Assembly (NCBI GenBank): GCA_903929755.1 | Contig: CAIYVZ010000155.1 | Span: 1 to 61,664, forward strand | Origin: an uncultured Acidobacteriia bacterium | GTDB lineage: Bacteria > Acidobacteriota > Terriglobia > Bryobacterales > Bryobacteraceae | DNA: 61,664 nt | Direction: 5' to 3' | The notes under the pieces: model-generated | What the model saw: only the letters and a program-made list of their open reading frames with translations | What the model was told of the DNA's origin: nothing | Database searches by the model: none | Position numbers and translations under genes: made by a program | In this document: piece by piece, positions 24,193-32,745 of the stretch | Layout of the letters: each line of letters begins with the position of its first letter | Numbering within the stretch: the first letter of the stretch is position 1

Positions 24193-27100
24193 TTAGGGCT
24201 GTTTCACGTAGATTATGACCTTGCGGCCGAAGCCGGCGCCGCCGCTGGGCACACTGTTCTGGAAAATAACTACCTGCGTAGGGTTCTCGGGCAGCGTGAT
24301 CTGGTTCTTCGGAATACGCACATTCACTTGCCACACGCCCACCAGGGTGGGGGCCAGGCCCGCGTAGAGGACATCGGCGCCGGTGACAAATTCGGTGCCG
24401 ATAAAAATTGTCGGTGCCCGGGGCGAAGAGACAGCCTTGTTCGGAATATCACCATCGGCGGGCGGGTTATCCACTACGCCCTGACCGGTGCCGTAGAGGG
24501 TGATCACCTTGCCGGCGACAGCGGGGTTCTTTTCAGAGTTCAACGAGCCGTCTTCATTCTGGGCTACTGCGGCGCCGCTGCCGTTGGCTGCCTGGGTAAA
24601 GATTCCGGGAAGGGCGGGCGCCAGGGCGACTGTGGTTTCTCCGAGGATGCGGCCTGTGGCTGCTTCCACCACCTGAAGGTTGGCGGTGCCACTTGTTGAT
24701 GCGCTATAGGGCACCTGGAAATTGATCTGGTCCGTGCCGACGAAGAACAGGGGCACTGGGGCGCCGTTGAAGAGTAACTGGAGCCCACTCAGGGTTCGGG
24801 CCAGAGGAATCGTGGTGCTGGACTCGGTCTTCTCTCCAAACTGATGGAGATTGCCGCGGGAGAACAGGGCCGAGATCATGCCGGGGGCCAGCCCATTGGA
24901 AAAAAGATAATTCGCAGCGTTGAGCGTATTCATGCCCGGCACGTGGACCACGACCCGATTGGCAGCATCGGCAATGAAGACGTTGCCCCACTGGTCCTGC
25001 GTGACTGCGCGGGGACTGGCGGCGGCGATGGTGGCATTCGCCGTGAAGTTGTTGGCGGCGAGAGCGTTAAAATTGGGGAACCGGATGGCCACATTTGAGC
25101 CCGCATCTGCTACCCAGATATCTCCCGTGGCGGGGCTGACGTATATGCCGCGCGGGCTGCTCAGGTTATTGGTGAGAGCAATAGCGGCGGCGGAATCGGG
25201 GACAGCTGTGGGGGCGTGGTCGAAGATAAGGACGCGGCTGTTGCCGGAATCCGCGACATAGAGGTGATCGTCGGCATCGGTTGCAATATGGCGGGGCGCG
25301 CTCATCTGATTCAAGCCACGTCCGGCGGCTGAGGAGGTGAAATCCTTTTGCCCAAAGACGATGGTGGCGGCTTCCCCGCTGGTGAAGGTCTTTGCGGTAC
25401 CTGGGAAGTAAAGGACGCGATTATTGCCCGCGTCGGCGACCAGCAGACCATGTTCACTGGCCTGCGCGATGCCATACGGAGAGGCCATGGTGCGTGCCGA
25501 GGCATCCGGAATTCGGGTGAAGTAGCTCAACTGGCCCAGTAACAGGTCGGCTTTTTGCGGGTTGCCGGGGACGTAATTCTCGAAAGGTTTGGGGAAGCGA
25601 AGGACGCGGCCGTTGCCGGAATCGGCGACGTAGAGATTGCCGTCGGGGTCAACGTAGAGGCCGGTTGGACTCGCCAGGCTGGCCTGATTGGGCTTATTGA
25701 CATCGTTGGCCGGATAGTTGATGAGGGAATGCTGGAAATCGGGCTGGCCGATAACGATGTCGGCCTTCGCGCCAAAGGCAAGATTGCGGAGGTCTTTAAA
25801 GCCCAGAATCCGGTTGTTGTATGTGTCGGCGACGTAGAGATGGGGCGGGTTGGAAGAAAGATCTACGGCCAGGCCGGCATCCCCGCCTGCGGAAAAGTTA
25901 AATTCGCGCCCTTCGATGAGATTGGGAGTGTTTTGATCGGGAAGGTCCTGGCCCAGGATGCGGGTGGCATTCCCGAAACCCGTGCCCGAACGCGGCAGGA
26001 CGAGCAAGCGGTTGTTGGAGGTATCGGCAACGAAAAGCTCGTTGTTCGCGTAGGCTGCGGCGGCGGGTCTGGCCAGTGTGCCGGGCCCGGGCATTGGCTG
26101 GCCCTGATTTACCGTCCCGGTGAAGAAGTCTTTCTGGCCGACAACGTCGGAGGCCTGCTGCGACAGGGTGTCGGCAGTCCACTGGTCGGAGGGCCGAAAC
26201 AGGAGCAAGCGGTTGTTCAGGGCATCGACGACGCCGAGCTGGTTACCGACAAGAAACAAACCGGCCAGGCTGGCATTGAACTGCAGGTCACTGACTGGGG
26301 GGAGGGTGCTGGTCTCGGCGACGACCCCAAGGATGCGCGAGGCTGGCTGGCCGGAGTATGTGGGCGCGTTCCAAACCAAAATTCGGCCGCGCTGGGTGCT
26401 CAGGGATTCGCACACGTAGAGTCTGCCGGCGGAATCCAGCACTATGCCGGCGGGCGCTGCGATGGCGCTCAAAGTAGTAGTCGACGCACCTTTCGGGGTG
26501 TAGGTGGAGGTGGCGAAATCGGGTTGGCCGAGGACGAGATCCGCACTGGGCCCCGGCGGGGAATCGGGGGCAAGATCTTTGGCGTTGAAGCGCAAAATAC
26601 GGTTGTTGAACGGGTCCGTCGCCCACAGATTTCCCGCCGGATCGAAGGCGAGCGCGGAAAAGGCGGTGCTCACGCCGTTGTTGGCCGGAATACTCAGAGC
26701 GAGGGTTGCCCCGGAAACGCCATCCTGGTTGGCGCCGTTGGTAGAGAATCCGGCCTGGCCGATGACAAAATCGGGCAACTGATCGCTGGTTTGACGGAAC
26801 GGGGCAGGGAAGCGCAGGATTCGGTTGTTGGCGGCATCCACAACATAGAGATTCCCTTTCGAATCGACGGCCAGCGAGGTGGGCGCCGCCAGGCCTGTGG
26901 TGCGAGGTGCAGTGCCGCGGTTCGGACCTTGCGCGATGGTGCTGGCGAAATCGACCTGGCCAACAACGATATCGGCCTTTCGGCCATTGGCAAAGCCAAC
27001 CGCGCTGCGAAAGCCCAGGATGCGGTTATTGCCGGTATCGGCCACATAGAGACCGGGTGGATTGGTCGACAGGTCGAGCGCGAGGCCCTGGGGATTCAGA

Positions 27101-27255
27101 AACTCCCGGCCTTCCACCAGGTTGGGCTGGAAGTTGGTCAGCGCCAGGGAATTTTGCCCCAGTGCTCGCGACGGAGTGGGGTTCAGGGTAATCTGCGCCG
27201 ACACTGCAGTGACGAGCGACAGGAGCGCAGCTAGGCGGACGAGAACGGGTCTCAT
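24193..27255 (-). CDS. Secreted NHL-repeat beta-propeller protein with Solibacter-type C-terminal domain
   Basis: A 1020-aa exported protein. A signal peptide (VRLAALLSLVTAVSAQ) is followed by about a dozen NHL repeats, seen as recurring LYVADTGNNRILGF / LYVADSGNGRVLRFP blocks, enough for two propellers. The C-terminal 230 residues (from about LSGLQLLFNGAPVPLFFVGT) form the beta-rich domain known mainly from Solibacter (TIGR03437-like), with YGTGQG and AGLAPTLVGVWQVNVRIP. It probably binds other proteins or polymers at the cell surface. Large opposite-strand frames here are shadows of the repeats. Its family strongly supports the lineage call. Confidence 0.9.
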   Translation of the reverse strand: MRPVLVRLAALLSLVTAVSAQITLNPTPSRALGQNSLALTNFQPNLVEGREFLNPQGLALDLSTNPPGLYVADTGNNRILGFRSAVGFANGRKADIVVGQVDFASTIAQGPNRGTAPRTTGLAAPTSLAVDSKGNLYVVDAANNRILRFPAPFRQTSDQLPDFVIGQAGFSTNGANQDGVSGATLALSIPANNGVSTAFSALAFDPAGNLWATDPFNNRILRFNAKDLAPDSPPGPSADLVLGQPDFATSTYTPKGASTTTLSAIAAPAGIVLDSAGRLYVCESLSTQRGRILVWNAPTYSGQPASRILGVVAETSTLPPVSDLQFNASLAGLFLVGNQLGVVDALNNRLLLFRPSDQWTADTLSQQASDVVGQKDFFTGTVNQGQPMPGPGTLARPAAAAYANNELFVADTSNNRLLVLPRSGTGFGNATRILGQDLPDQNTPNLIEGREFNFSAGGDAGLAVDLSSNPPHLYVADTYNNRILGFKDLRNLAFGAKADIVIGQPDFQHSLINYPANDVNKPNQASLASPTGLYVDPDGNLYVADSGNGRVLRFPKPFENYVPGNPQKADLLLGQLSYFTRIPDASARTMASPYGIAQASEHGLLVADAGNNRVLYFPGTAKTFTSGEAATIVFGQKDFTSSAAGRGLNQMSAPRHIATDADDHLYVADSGNSRVLIFDHAPTAVPDSAAAIALTNNLSSPRGIYVSPATGDIWVADAGSNVAIRFPNFNALAANNFTANATIAAASPRAVTQDQWGNVFIADAANRVVVHVPGMNTLNAANYLFSNGLAPGMISALFSRGNLHQFGEKTESSTTIPLARTLSGLQLLFNGAPVPLFFVGTDQINFQVPYSASTSGTANLQVVEAATGRILGETTVALAPALPGIFTQAANGSGAAVAQNEDGSLNSEKNPAVAGKVITLYGTGQGVVDNPPADGDIPNKAVSSPRAPTIFIGTEFVTGADVLYAGLAPTLVGVWQVNVRIPKNQITLPENPTQVVIFQNSVPSGGAGFGRKVIIYVKQP

Positions 27256-27316
27256 GCAGTGATGGAAAGGCCGGTGGGCAAAAAGTTTTCCCTATAGCCA
27301 AATTAGCACGTGGCAG

Positions 27317-28776
27317 CTACCTGCAAACGCGGCCAATAGCGTCGATTTTCTCTTCGGTGAGATAGCCATACCGGTTGATCCAGACTTTTTGGGCTGAAGC
27401 GGCCCAGGCGACCGCCAGTCGCTGCTCGAAATCGGCAAGGGGGCCGTAGCCGTGGGCGAGCGCGTAGACCGGGGTTGTGCCCGCCGCTTTCTGTGCCGTC
27501 TCGATCTTATGGCGCTGCGCCTCGATGCCGGCTCCGTGGGGCGTGTCGGGGTCGGGGTATGTGTAGTCGGTCAGTAGTGGACGGCCGGGGCCGTCGGCAA
27601 TACCGAGGGTGGCGACGAGACGCCGGGTGAGTGCTGCCTGAGAAATTCCGGGGTTGGCCTGCAGCAGCGCATCGCCATAAAAGCGGAGGATCATGGGCCA
27701 GTGCATGGTGTAGAGCTTGACGCTGATCCCGTTGGAGTGTTTGGCGGCGAGATGGTAGTCCATGCCGGAGGAGAGGGCGAAGGGAGGGGGGAAGGCGTTG
27801 GGCACGAGTTGCTTATGGGGGCCTCCAGCGGCGGTGAGCGCGGCGCGGAAGCCGGCGAGGAGCTCTGACATCAGCGCGGCCTTGAAACGGCACAGATCGC
27901 GGAGGCCGGGGCTTTTACTGAAAGCGGGTAACAGGGCGAAGTTCGGGTCGGCGAGATCTTTATCGGTCAGGCTGCCGTGGATCTGGCTGTAGAGAGTGCC
28001 TGTGCCTCGCGGCGCATACGATTGAAATCGAAGCCGAGGCGTTTGGCGGCGGCCTCGGCGGGCGGGCTGAAGTCGAGGAAGGCGTCGTCGAGGGTGTATT
28101 GAGGGTATTCCGGCCAGTCCATGCGGATGCCGTCGATCTCGGGATACTGCTGGCAGAGGTCTGTGATGAGCGCCTCCGTGTAGCGGCGGATGTCGGGCGA
28201 GGCGAGGCTGCCGGTGTTGCCGACGCGGCGTTTGGGGACGGTGCCGTCCGGGAGGCGGGGTTTGTCGTCCTCTGTGGGGCCGCCGGAGGTGACAATGTAG
28301 TCGGGCGGGATAACGGACTGGATCTGGAAATAAGTTTTCAGGCCGGCGGCTTTGGCGGCGCGCAGGAAATCGGCGACGATCTTCCCCTGAGCGCGAGTGA
28401 GGTCGTCGGGGGCTCCGGGTTGGTAGCGGAGGCCCTGGTAGAGCTTCAGGTTGGGGGTGAAGCTGGGCGAGGAGGTTGTGTAGAGATCTCGCTTGCCCCA
28501 GAGCGGGCGGTCCAGGAGCCGAACGCCGCCCGCGCCGGCATCAATGGGAGGCTGGCGCTGGCCGTGCTGCTGGTCCGACGGCTCCATCACGTAGGGCGAC
28601 GTGGCTACGGCGTTGGCCCCGGCTCGCGACTTTACGTTGCGCAGGACCTGCGCGATGCCTTCCACCTGATAGTCTTCCGGCATGACGGTGATGCCGACGA
28701 AACGGGTTTTCGAGGCCGCGTATAAGGCGGCAGGGGTGGCGAGGGTGGCTTGCAGCAAATCGCGTCGGGTGAGCAT
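27317..28776 (-). pseudogene. Tat-exported TIM-barrel hydrolase-like protein, split by one frameshift
   Basis: The 5' part (28776-27967) starts with a Tat-like signal (MLTRRDLLQATLATPAALYA) and has a glycosidase-like segment with EIDGIRMDWPEYPQYTLDDA. It then stops after a short spurious tail. In the next frame the protein continues without gap (TLYSQIHGSLTDKDLADPNF, then RDLCRFKAALMSELLAGFRA) to a stop at 27317, about 480 aa in total. One single-base change near 27,990 restores one frame. The R-x-D and W-P-E-Y pattern suggests a glycoside-hydrolase-like barrel, but no family is certain. It could be a recent pseudogene or a sequencing error. Confidence 0.75.
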
Positions 28777-28822
28777 CTAAACGATAGTAGCCGGAGCGCA
28801 GGCTGTTGGCTAGACTTGAAAA

Positions 28823-29602
28823 TTGCAAGTTTCCGCTGTTAGTTATCTGAATACATGGCCCCTTGTTTGGGGTTTTTTGCACGGTCCGCAGCGCGGCCGG
28901 TTTGCTTTCCGCTTTGATCTGCCTGCCCGGTGCGCGGAGGCTTTGGCGCGGAACGAGGCGCAGATTGGGCTGGTGCCTTGTGCCGAGATTGAACGGCTGG
29001 GGCTGGAACTGCTGCCGGATGTCGGGATCGCGTGCGAAGGCGCTGTTCGCAGTATCCTGCTGTTCTCGAAGAAGCCATTTCGCGAGATTAAGACTTTCTC
29101 GGTGGATTCCAGTTCGCGGACTTCGGTGGCGTTGTCTCGGATTCTGCTGCGGGAACGGTATGGTGTGACGCCGGAACTGCGGACGGATGCGCCGGACGTC
29201 GGGCAGATGCTGGAAGAGAGCGATGCTGCGCTTGTAATCGGGGATCCGGCGTTGCGTTTGGAGCCTGAAAAGATGGGTTGGAACTGGCTGGATCTGGGCG
29301 CGGAATGGACGGCGTGGACCGGGCTGCCGATGGTGTTCGCAGCGTGGGCCGGGCGGGGCGAGGCTTTGGAGCAGCCGGGCGTGCGGGAAGCGTTCGTGGC
29401 GTCGTGGAAATGGGGCCGGGAACACATGGATGAAATTGTGGCTCAGGCGCAGGCGGAGCGCGGGTTTGACGGGGGTGTGGCGCGTGAGTATTTGACGCGA
29501 TTTATCCAGTTTGAACTGACGCCGCGACACCTGGAAGGCCTGGCACTTTTTCGAAGCCTGGTACGCGATCTCGACTCCAGAAAAGAGCGTAGTGTAAGAT
29601 AA
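28823..29602 (+). CDS. mqnA: Chorismate dehydratase (futalosine pathway)
   Basis: A 259-aa enzyme converting chorismate to 3-enolpyruvylbenzoate, the first step of futalosine-type menaquinone synthesis. The family start VSAVSYLNTWPLVWGF is present, followed by EAQIGLVPCAEIER, SVDSSSRTSVALSRILL and ALVIGDPALRL, in a periplasmic-binding-protein fold. The start is TTG at 28823, matching the normal N-terminus. Menaquinone by this route fits Acidobacteria. It is the last clear host protein gene before the tRNA and the mobile element. Confidence 0.93.
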   Translation: MQVSAVSYLNTWPLVWGFLHGPQRGRFAFRFDLPARCAEALARNEAQIGLVPCAEIERLGLELLPDVGIACEGAVRSILLFSKKPFREIKTFSVDSSSRTSVALSRILLRERYGVTPELRTDAPDVGQMLEESDAALVIGDPALRLEPEKMGWNWLDLGAEWTAWTGLPMVFAAWAGRGEALEQPGVREAFVASWKWGREHMDEIVAQAQAERGFDGGVAREYLTRFIQFELTPRHLEGLALFRSLVRDLDSRKERSVR

Positions 29603-29617
29603 AAAAAGTTCGCGCTA

Positions 29618-29693
<76 letters not shown>

Positions 29694-30036
29694 AATTGTT
29701 TATCCCCAACCTCTTACCTCCAGTTTGTTAACGGCGGTGGCCCCCCCAACTACGCAACAGGCCGCCAATTGGGGCCTTCCCTTCTCTCCGTTTTTCCGCT
29801 GTTTGCCTTGCCGTGCCAACTCTTTCTCCCTTTGCCGTTTACCGGAGCCCGTTTCTCCCCGTCTCCAGTTCCGTCTCCAGGTAGTGGTTAACGAAAATGT
29901 GAAATTTGTGTTGCCGAGCCGCATGATTTCGAATTCCCGGCGTATATAGTTAGCGACACCCGAAATAACTCCACCAGACAGCCTTCGACCGCCAAAGCGG
30001 AGATCGTTGTGGGTGGTCTCAACACAGGAGACCACC
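29694..30036 (+). other. Noncoding left end of the mobile region
   Basis: These 343 bp hold no gene I can support. The plus strand is strikingly pyrimidine-rich from about 29768 to 29880. Two GTTAAC sites occur (near 29728 and 29887). CCGGCGTATATAGT at 29937-29950 recurs exactly at 58662-58675 and could be a shared promoter-like box. An opposite-strand open frame (29700-30314) has no protein-like features. Confidence 0.5.
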
Positions 30037-30192
30037 ATGCCAGCCCACGATCCGGCACTCGACGACGCCGTTCGCGAAATCGCCAATCTTCTCGCCACCG
30101 CCCACCTGCGACTCCGGTTTCCGGACCCGCCAAACCGACTTGACTCTCCGGAGACGCCGAGTGACTCATGTGACTGCGGGTTAACAACATGA
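30037..30192 (+). CDS. Small conserved protein of the recombinase module
   Basis: A 51-aa protein (PAHDPALDDAVREIANLLAT, then AHLRLRFPDPPNRLDSPETP and a short cysteine-containing tail). Small proteins of this pattern, with D-x-A-x-x-E-x-A-x-L-L-A-x-A followed by a proline-rich tail, are commonly seen just before DUF2924 genes next to large serine recombinases. I chose ATG 30037 over an upstream alternative because AGGAG lies about 7 nt before it (ACACAGGAGACC). The stop overlaps the DUF2924 start (ATGA). Its role is unknown. Confidence 0.65.
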   Translation: MPAHDPALDDAVREIANLLATAHLRLRFPDPPNRLDSPETPSDSCDCGLTT

Positions 30193-30725
30193 GAGAAGAG
30201 ACGGCAAAAACCAGCACGTTGCACGAAGAGATTGAGAGCCTCCGGCGCCTGACCGCCGGCGGGCTGAGAGAGAAGTATCTCGAAGTATTTGGAGAGGAGA
30301 GCCGGTCCGGCCACAAGCAGTTCCTGTTCCGCCGAATCGCCTGGCGCATCCAGGCAAATGCCCTGGGCGGGCTCTCCGAACGCGCCCGGCAGCGAGCGTT
30401 AGAGATAGCGGACGACGCCGACCTCCGGATTCGCGCGCCGAAGAATTTTCTGCAGATGCCGCTGGACGAGACGCGCACATCGGAATCGAGATGTTTGGCG
30501 TCCGCCGATCCGCGGCTTCCGCTGGACGGCTCGGACCTGAAGCGCCACTTCCGAGGCAAAGACATCGTAGTTCGGGTCCGCGAAGAGGGGTTTGAGCATG
30601 GCGGTAGGCTGTACCCTTCCCTGAGCGCGGCCGTCCGGGCCGCGACAGGCACCCGCTGGAACGGGTTCGCCTTCTTTGGGTTGGGCAATAAACCGGGGGC
30701 CAAACGTGGCGAGTACCAGCAATAG
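30189..30725 (+). CDS. DUF2924 family protein
   Basis: A 178-aa protein with the DUF2924 pattern: a helical N-terminus LHEEIESLRRLTAGGLREKY, then HKQFLFRRIAWRIQANALGG and, near the C-terminus, the DNA-binding-like block GRLYPSLSAAVRAATGTRWN followed by GFAFFGL. The family travels with large serine recombinases in phages and integrative elements and is thought to assist recombination, though its mechanism is unproven. It is coupled to the upstream small gene (ATGA) and overlaps the recombinase start by 20 nt. Confidence 0.88.
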   Translation: MREETAKTSTLHEEIESLRRLTAGGLREKYLEVFGEESRSGHKQFLFRRIAWRIQANALGGLSERARQRALEIADDADLRIRAPKNFLQMPLDETRTSESRCLASADPRLPLDGSDLKRHFRGKDIVVRVREEGFEHGGRLYPSLSAAVRAATGTRWNGFAFFGLGNKPGAKRGEYQQ

Positions 30726-32223
30726 CCCGACGAAAGTAATCCGCTGCGCGATCTACACGCGGAAATCGACTGAGGAGGGGCTGGAGCAGAACTTCAACTC
30801 CCTTGACGCCCAGCGCGACGCAGGCGAGGCCTACGTTCGCAGCCAGACCGGCGAAGGCTGGACGGTGCTACCCACCCTCTACGACGACGGCGGCTTCACC
30901 GGTGCCAACATGGAGCGGCCAGCGATGAAGCGCCTACTGGCCGACTCGCAGGCTGGAGCCGTCGACTGCGTAGTGGTCTACAAGGTGGATCGCCTCAGCC
31001 GCAACATCAGGGACTTCGCGAAGATCATGGAGGTCTTCGACAAGCACGGGACGACCTTCGTCTCGGTCACTCAGCAGTTCAACACGACGACGTCCCTCGG
31101 ACGCCTCACGCTCAACATCCTCCTTTCGTTTGCTCAGTTCGAACGGGAGATCATTTCGGAGCGCACGAAGGACAAGCAATCGGCTGCGAAGAAGCGGGGT
31201 AAGTGGACCGGCGGGCACTTGATTCTCGGCTACGACCTGGACTCGGAGAACGGTCGACTGGTGATCAACGCTGAAGAGGCGGAACGGGTGCGCTCGATTT
31301 TCCAGTGGTATCGCGAAGGCGAGTCGGTGTTCAGCATCGCGGCAAAGGTCAGCCGGTTGGGCTGGCGCAACAAACAGTGGACCACGCGGGCTGACAAAGT
31401 TTACGGAGGCCAGCCGCTGCGCCGCTCGCATCTCTACAATCTGCTCGCGAATGTCCTTTACACCGGCCAGCTTCGAGTTGACCAGACGTTCTATCCCGGC
31501 GAACACGAGGCCATCATTGACCAGGAGACGTTCGATCTGGTTCAGGCCCGCATCAAGGAGAACTCCGTTTGCGGCGAGAAGCGGGGGCGCACGAGGATGG
31601 AGTCACTCCTTCGTGGATTGCTTTACTGTTCCGGATGCGGCTCGGCGATGTACCAGACGTACGCGTCCAGCAGCGACCGCCGCTATCGATACTACGTTTG
31701 CGCGCGCTCACAGCAGCCGACCGACAACTCCTGCGTGGCTCGTTCTGTCTCGGCACCGGCGGTGGAGGACGCCATAGTCGCCAGCGTGCAACGGGTGAGC
31801 CTCCATCCGCAGGTGTTAGCGGCGGCCGCGCAATTGATCCGCCAGAGGCTAAATGACGAGATTGCTCGGCTGCGAGAAGAACTGAGCGGCGTTCAGGTCC
31901 GGGTGAAGAACTGGAAGTCCCAGGTGGCGCGGCTGCGCGAGCCCTCGGATGATCGCAAGGCCGAACTCACTGGCCAAATCAGCATCGGTGAGGCCCGCGC
32001 CATCGAACTCAAGCGGGAGATCATGCTCCGGGAACGTGAGCGCATGGAGGGCGACCTGCACAAGACGATGGAGCCCTTCGGTGCGTTGTGGAAGGCGATG
32101 AACATGCGGGAGCAGGGGCTCCTGCTGCGGCAAATGATCGAGAAGGTGGGTTACGAGGGCCGCACGGGCAAGGTTACTGTCAGCTTCAAGTCGGCCAGCA
32201 TCAAACAATTATGCGAGGAGTAA
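30706..32223 (+). CDS. Large serine recombinase
   Basis: A 505-aa site-specific recombinase. The resolvase domain starts with RCAIYTRKSTEEGLEQNFNS and LDAQ (catalytic serine in RKS), with VVYKVDRLSRNIRDF and FERE-x-x-SERTKDK after it. A recombinase domain with a zinc ribbon follows (LLYCSGCGSAMYQ, with a later CARS region), then a long coiled coil (about 385-455). GTG 30706 is chosen because it gives a short normal N-terminus inside the DUF2924 end. It is a good candidate for the integrase of this element, although serine integrases rarely use tRNA genes. Confidence 0.93.
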   Translation: MASTSNSPTKVIRCAIYTRKSTEEGLEQNFNSLDAQRDAGEAYVRSQTGEGWTVLPTLYDDGGFTGANMERPAMKRLLADSQAGAVDCVVVYKVDRLSRNIRDFAKIMEVFDKHGTTFVSVTQQFNTTTSLGRLTLNILLSFAQFEREIISERTKDKQSAAKKRGKWTGGHLILGYDLDSENGRLVINAEEAERVRSIFQWYREGESVFSIAAKVSRLGWRNKQWTTRADKVYGGQPLRRSHLYNLLANVLYTGQLRVDQTFYPGEHEAIIDQETFDLVQARIKENSVCGEKRGRTRMESLLRGLLYCSGCGSAMYQTYASSSDRRYRYYVCARSQQPTDNSCVARSVSAPAVEDAIVASVQRVSLHPQVLAAAAQLIRQRLNDEIARLREELSGVQVRVKNWKSQVARLREPSDDRKAELTGQISIGEARAIELKREIMLRERERMEGDLHKTMEPFGALWKAMNMREQGLLLRQMIEKVGYEGRTGKVTVSFKSASIKQLCEE

Positions 32224-32230
32224 GGAATCG

Positions 32231-32641
32231 ATGAGCACAGTAGACGTTCAGGTCACCCTCAAACTACGGGGGCGGGCGAAGCTGCCTATCGAAGCCGCCG
32301 CCCCCCGCATGCTGCGGATCACACGATTGATGGCACTCGCCATCAAGTTCGAGAGTATGGTCAAACGGAGGGAAGTGACGGATTTTGCCGATATCGCACG
32401 CCTTGGCTACGTGACCCGGGCACGACTGACGCAGATCATGAACTTGCTCCTGCTCGCCCCCACAATTCAGGAAGAAATCCTCCAGATGGAAAGGCAGCCA
32501 CTGGAGAATCGGGCAGTTTCCGAACGGAACATGCGAGCAGTTGCGAACTTTGCAGAATGGAACCGGCAGGCCATTGTGTGGGCGCGGCTCAAGACCAGAG
32601 CCGGAAGGGGGATGTCGCACGGGGCCACAGTCGAAAATTAA
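32231..32641 (+). CDS. Recombinase-associated HTH-like protein
   Basis: A 136-aa protein that begins 7 nt after the recombinase. The core ITRLMALAIKFESMVKRREV, then TDFADIARLGYVTRARLTQI and MNLLLLAPTIQEEIL, resembles the helix-turn-helix of ParB/KorB-like proteins, where a repressor-type helix pair reads DNA. Genes of this type commonly follow DUF2924-associated recombinases. A directionality factor or regulator role is inferred from position. The C-terminal 40 residues are basic and without recognisable fold. Confidence 0.7.
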   Translation: MSTVDVQVTLKLRGRAKLPIEAAAPRMLRITRLMALAIKFESMVKRREVTDFADIARLGYVTRARLTQIMNLLLLAPTIQEEILQMERQPLENRAVSERNMRAVANFAEWNRQAIVWARLKTRAGRGMSHGATVEN

Positions 32642-32691
32642 GCGGCTTCGGCGCGAGCGCGGCCCGGCTGCGGGCAAATTCCTCTAAGTTA

Positions 32692-32721
32692 TTGATTTAC
32701 AGACACTTAACGTGCAATAAT
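32692..32721 (+). promoter_or_regulatory. Candidate promoter of the ATPase/DruA-like genes
   Basis: TTGATT (32692-32697) and AATAAT (32716-32721) are separated by 18 bp in a short AT-rich island inside GC-rich sequence, 25 bp before the chosen GTG start. AAAGGA at 32728-32733 could be the ribosome site, though it is rather far from the GTG. No operator is evident. Confidence 0.35.
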
Positions 32722-32745
32722 ACGAATAAAGGAACTGCGCCCCAA

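Noticed and set aside
25555-27234. 559-aa plus-strand open frame opposite the NHL-repeat gene
   Set aside because: Its repeated blocks mirror the NHL repeats of the true gene; no signal peptide or motif.
29700-30314. 204-aa minus-strand open frame next to the tRNA
   Set aside because: Basic, serine-rich translation without family features; it overlaps the small gene and DUF2924 on the plus strand.
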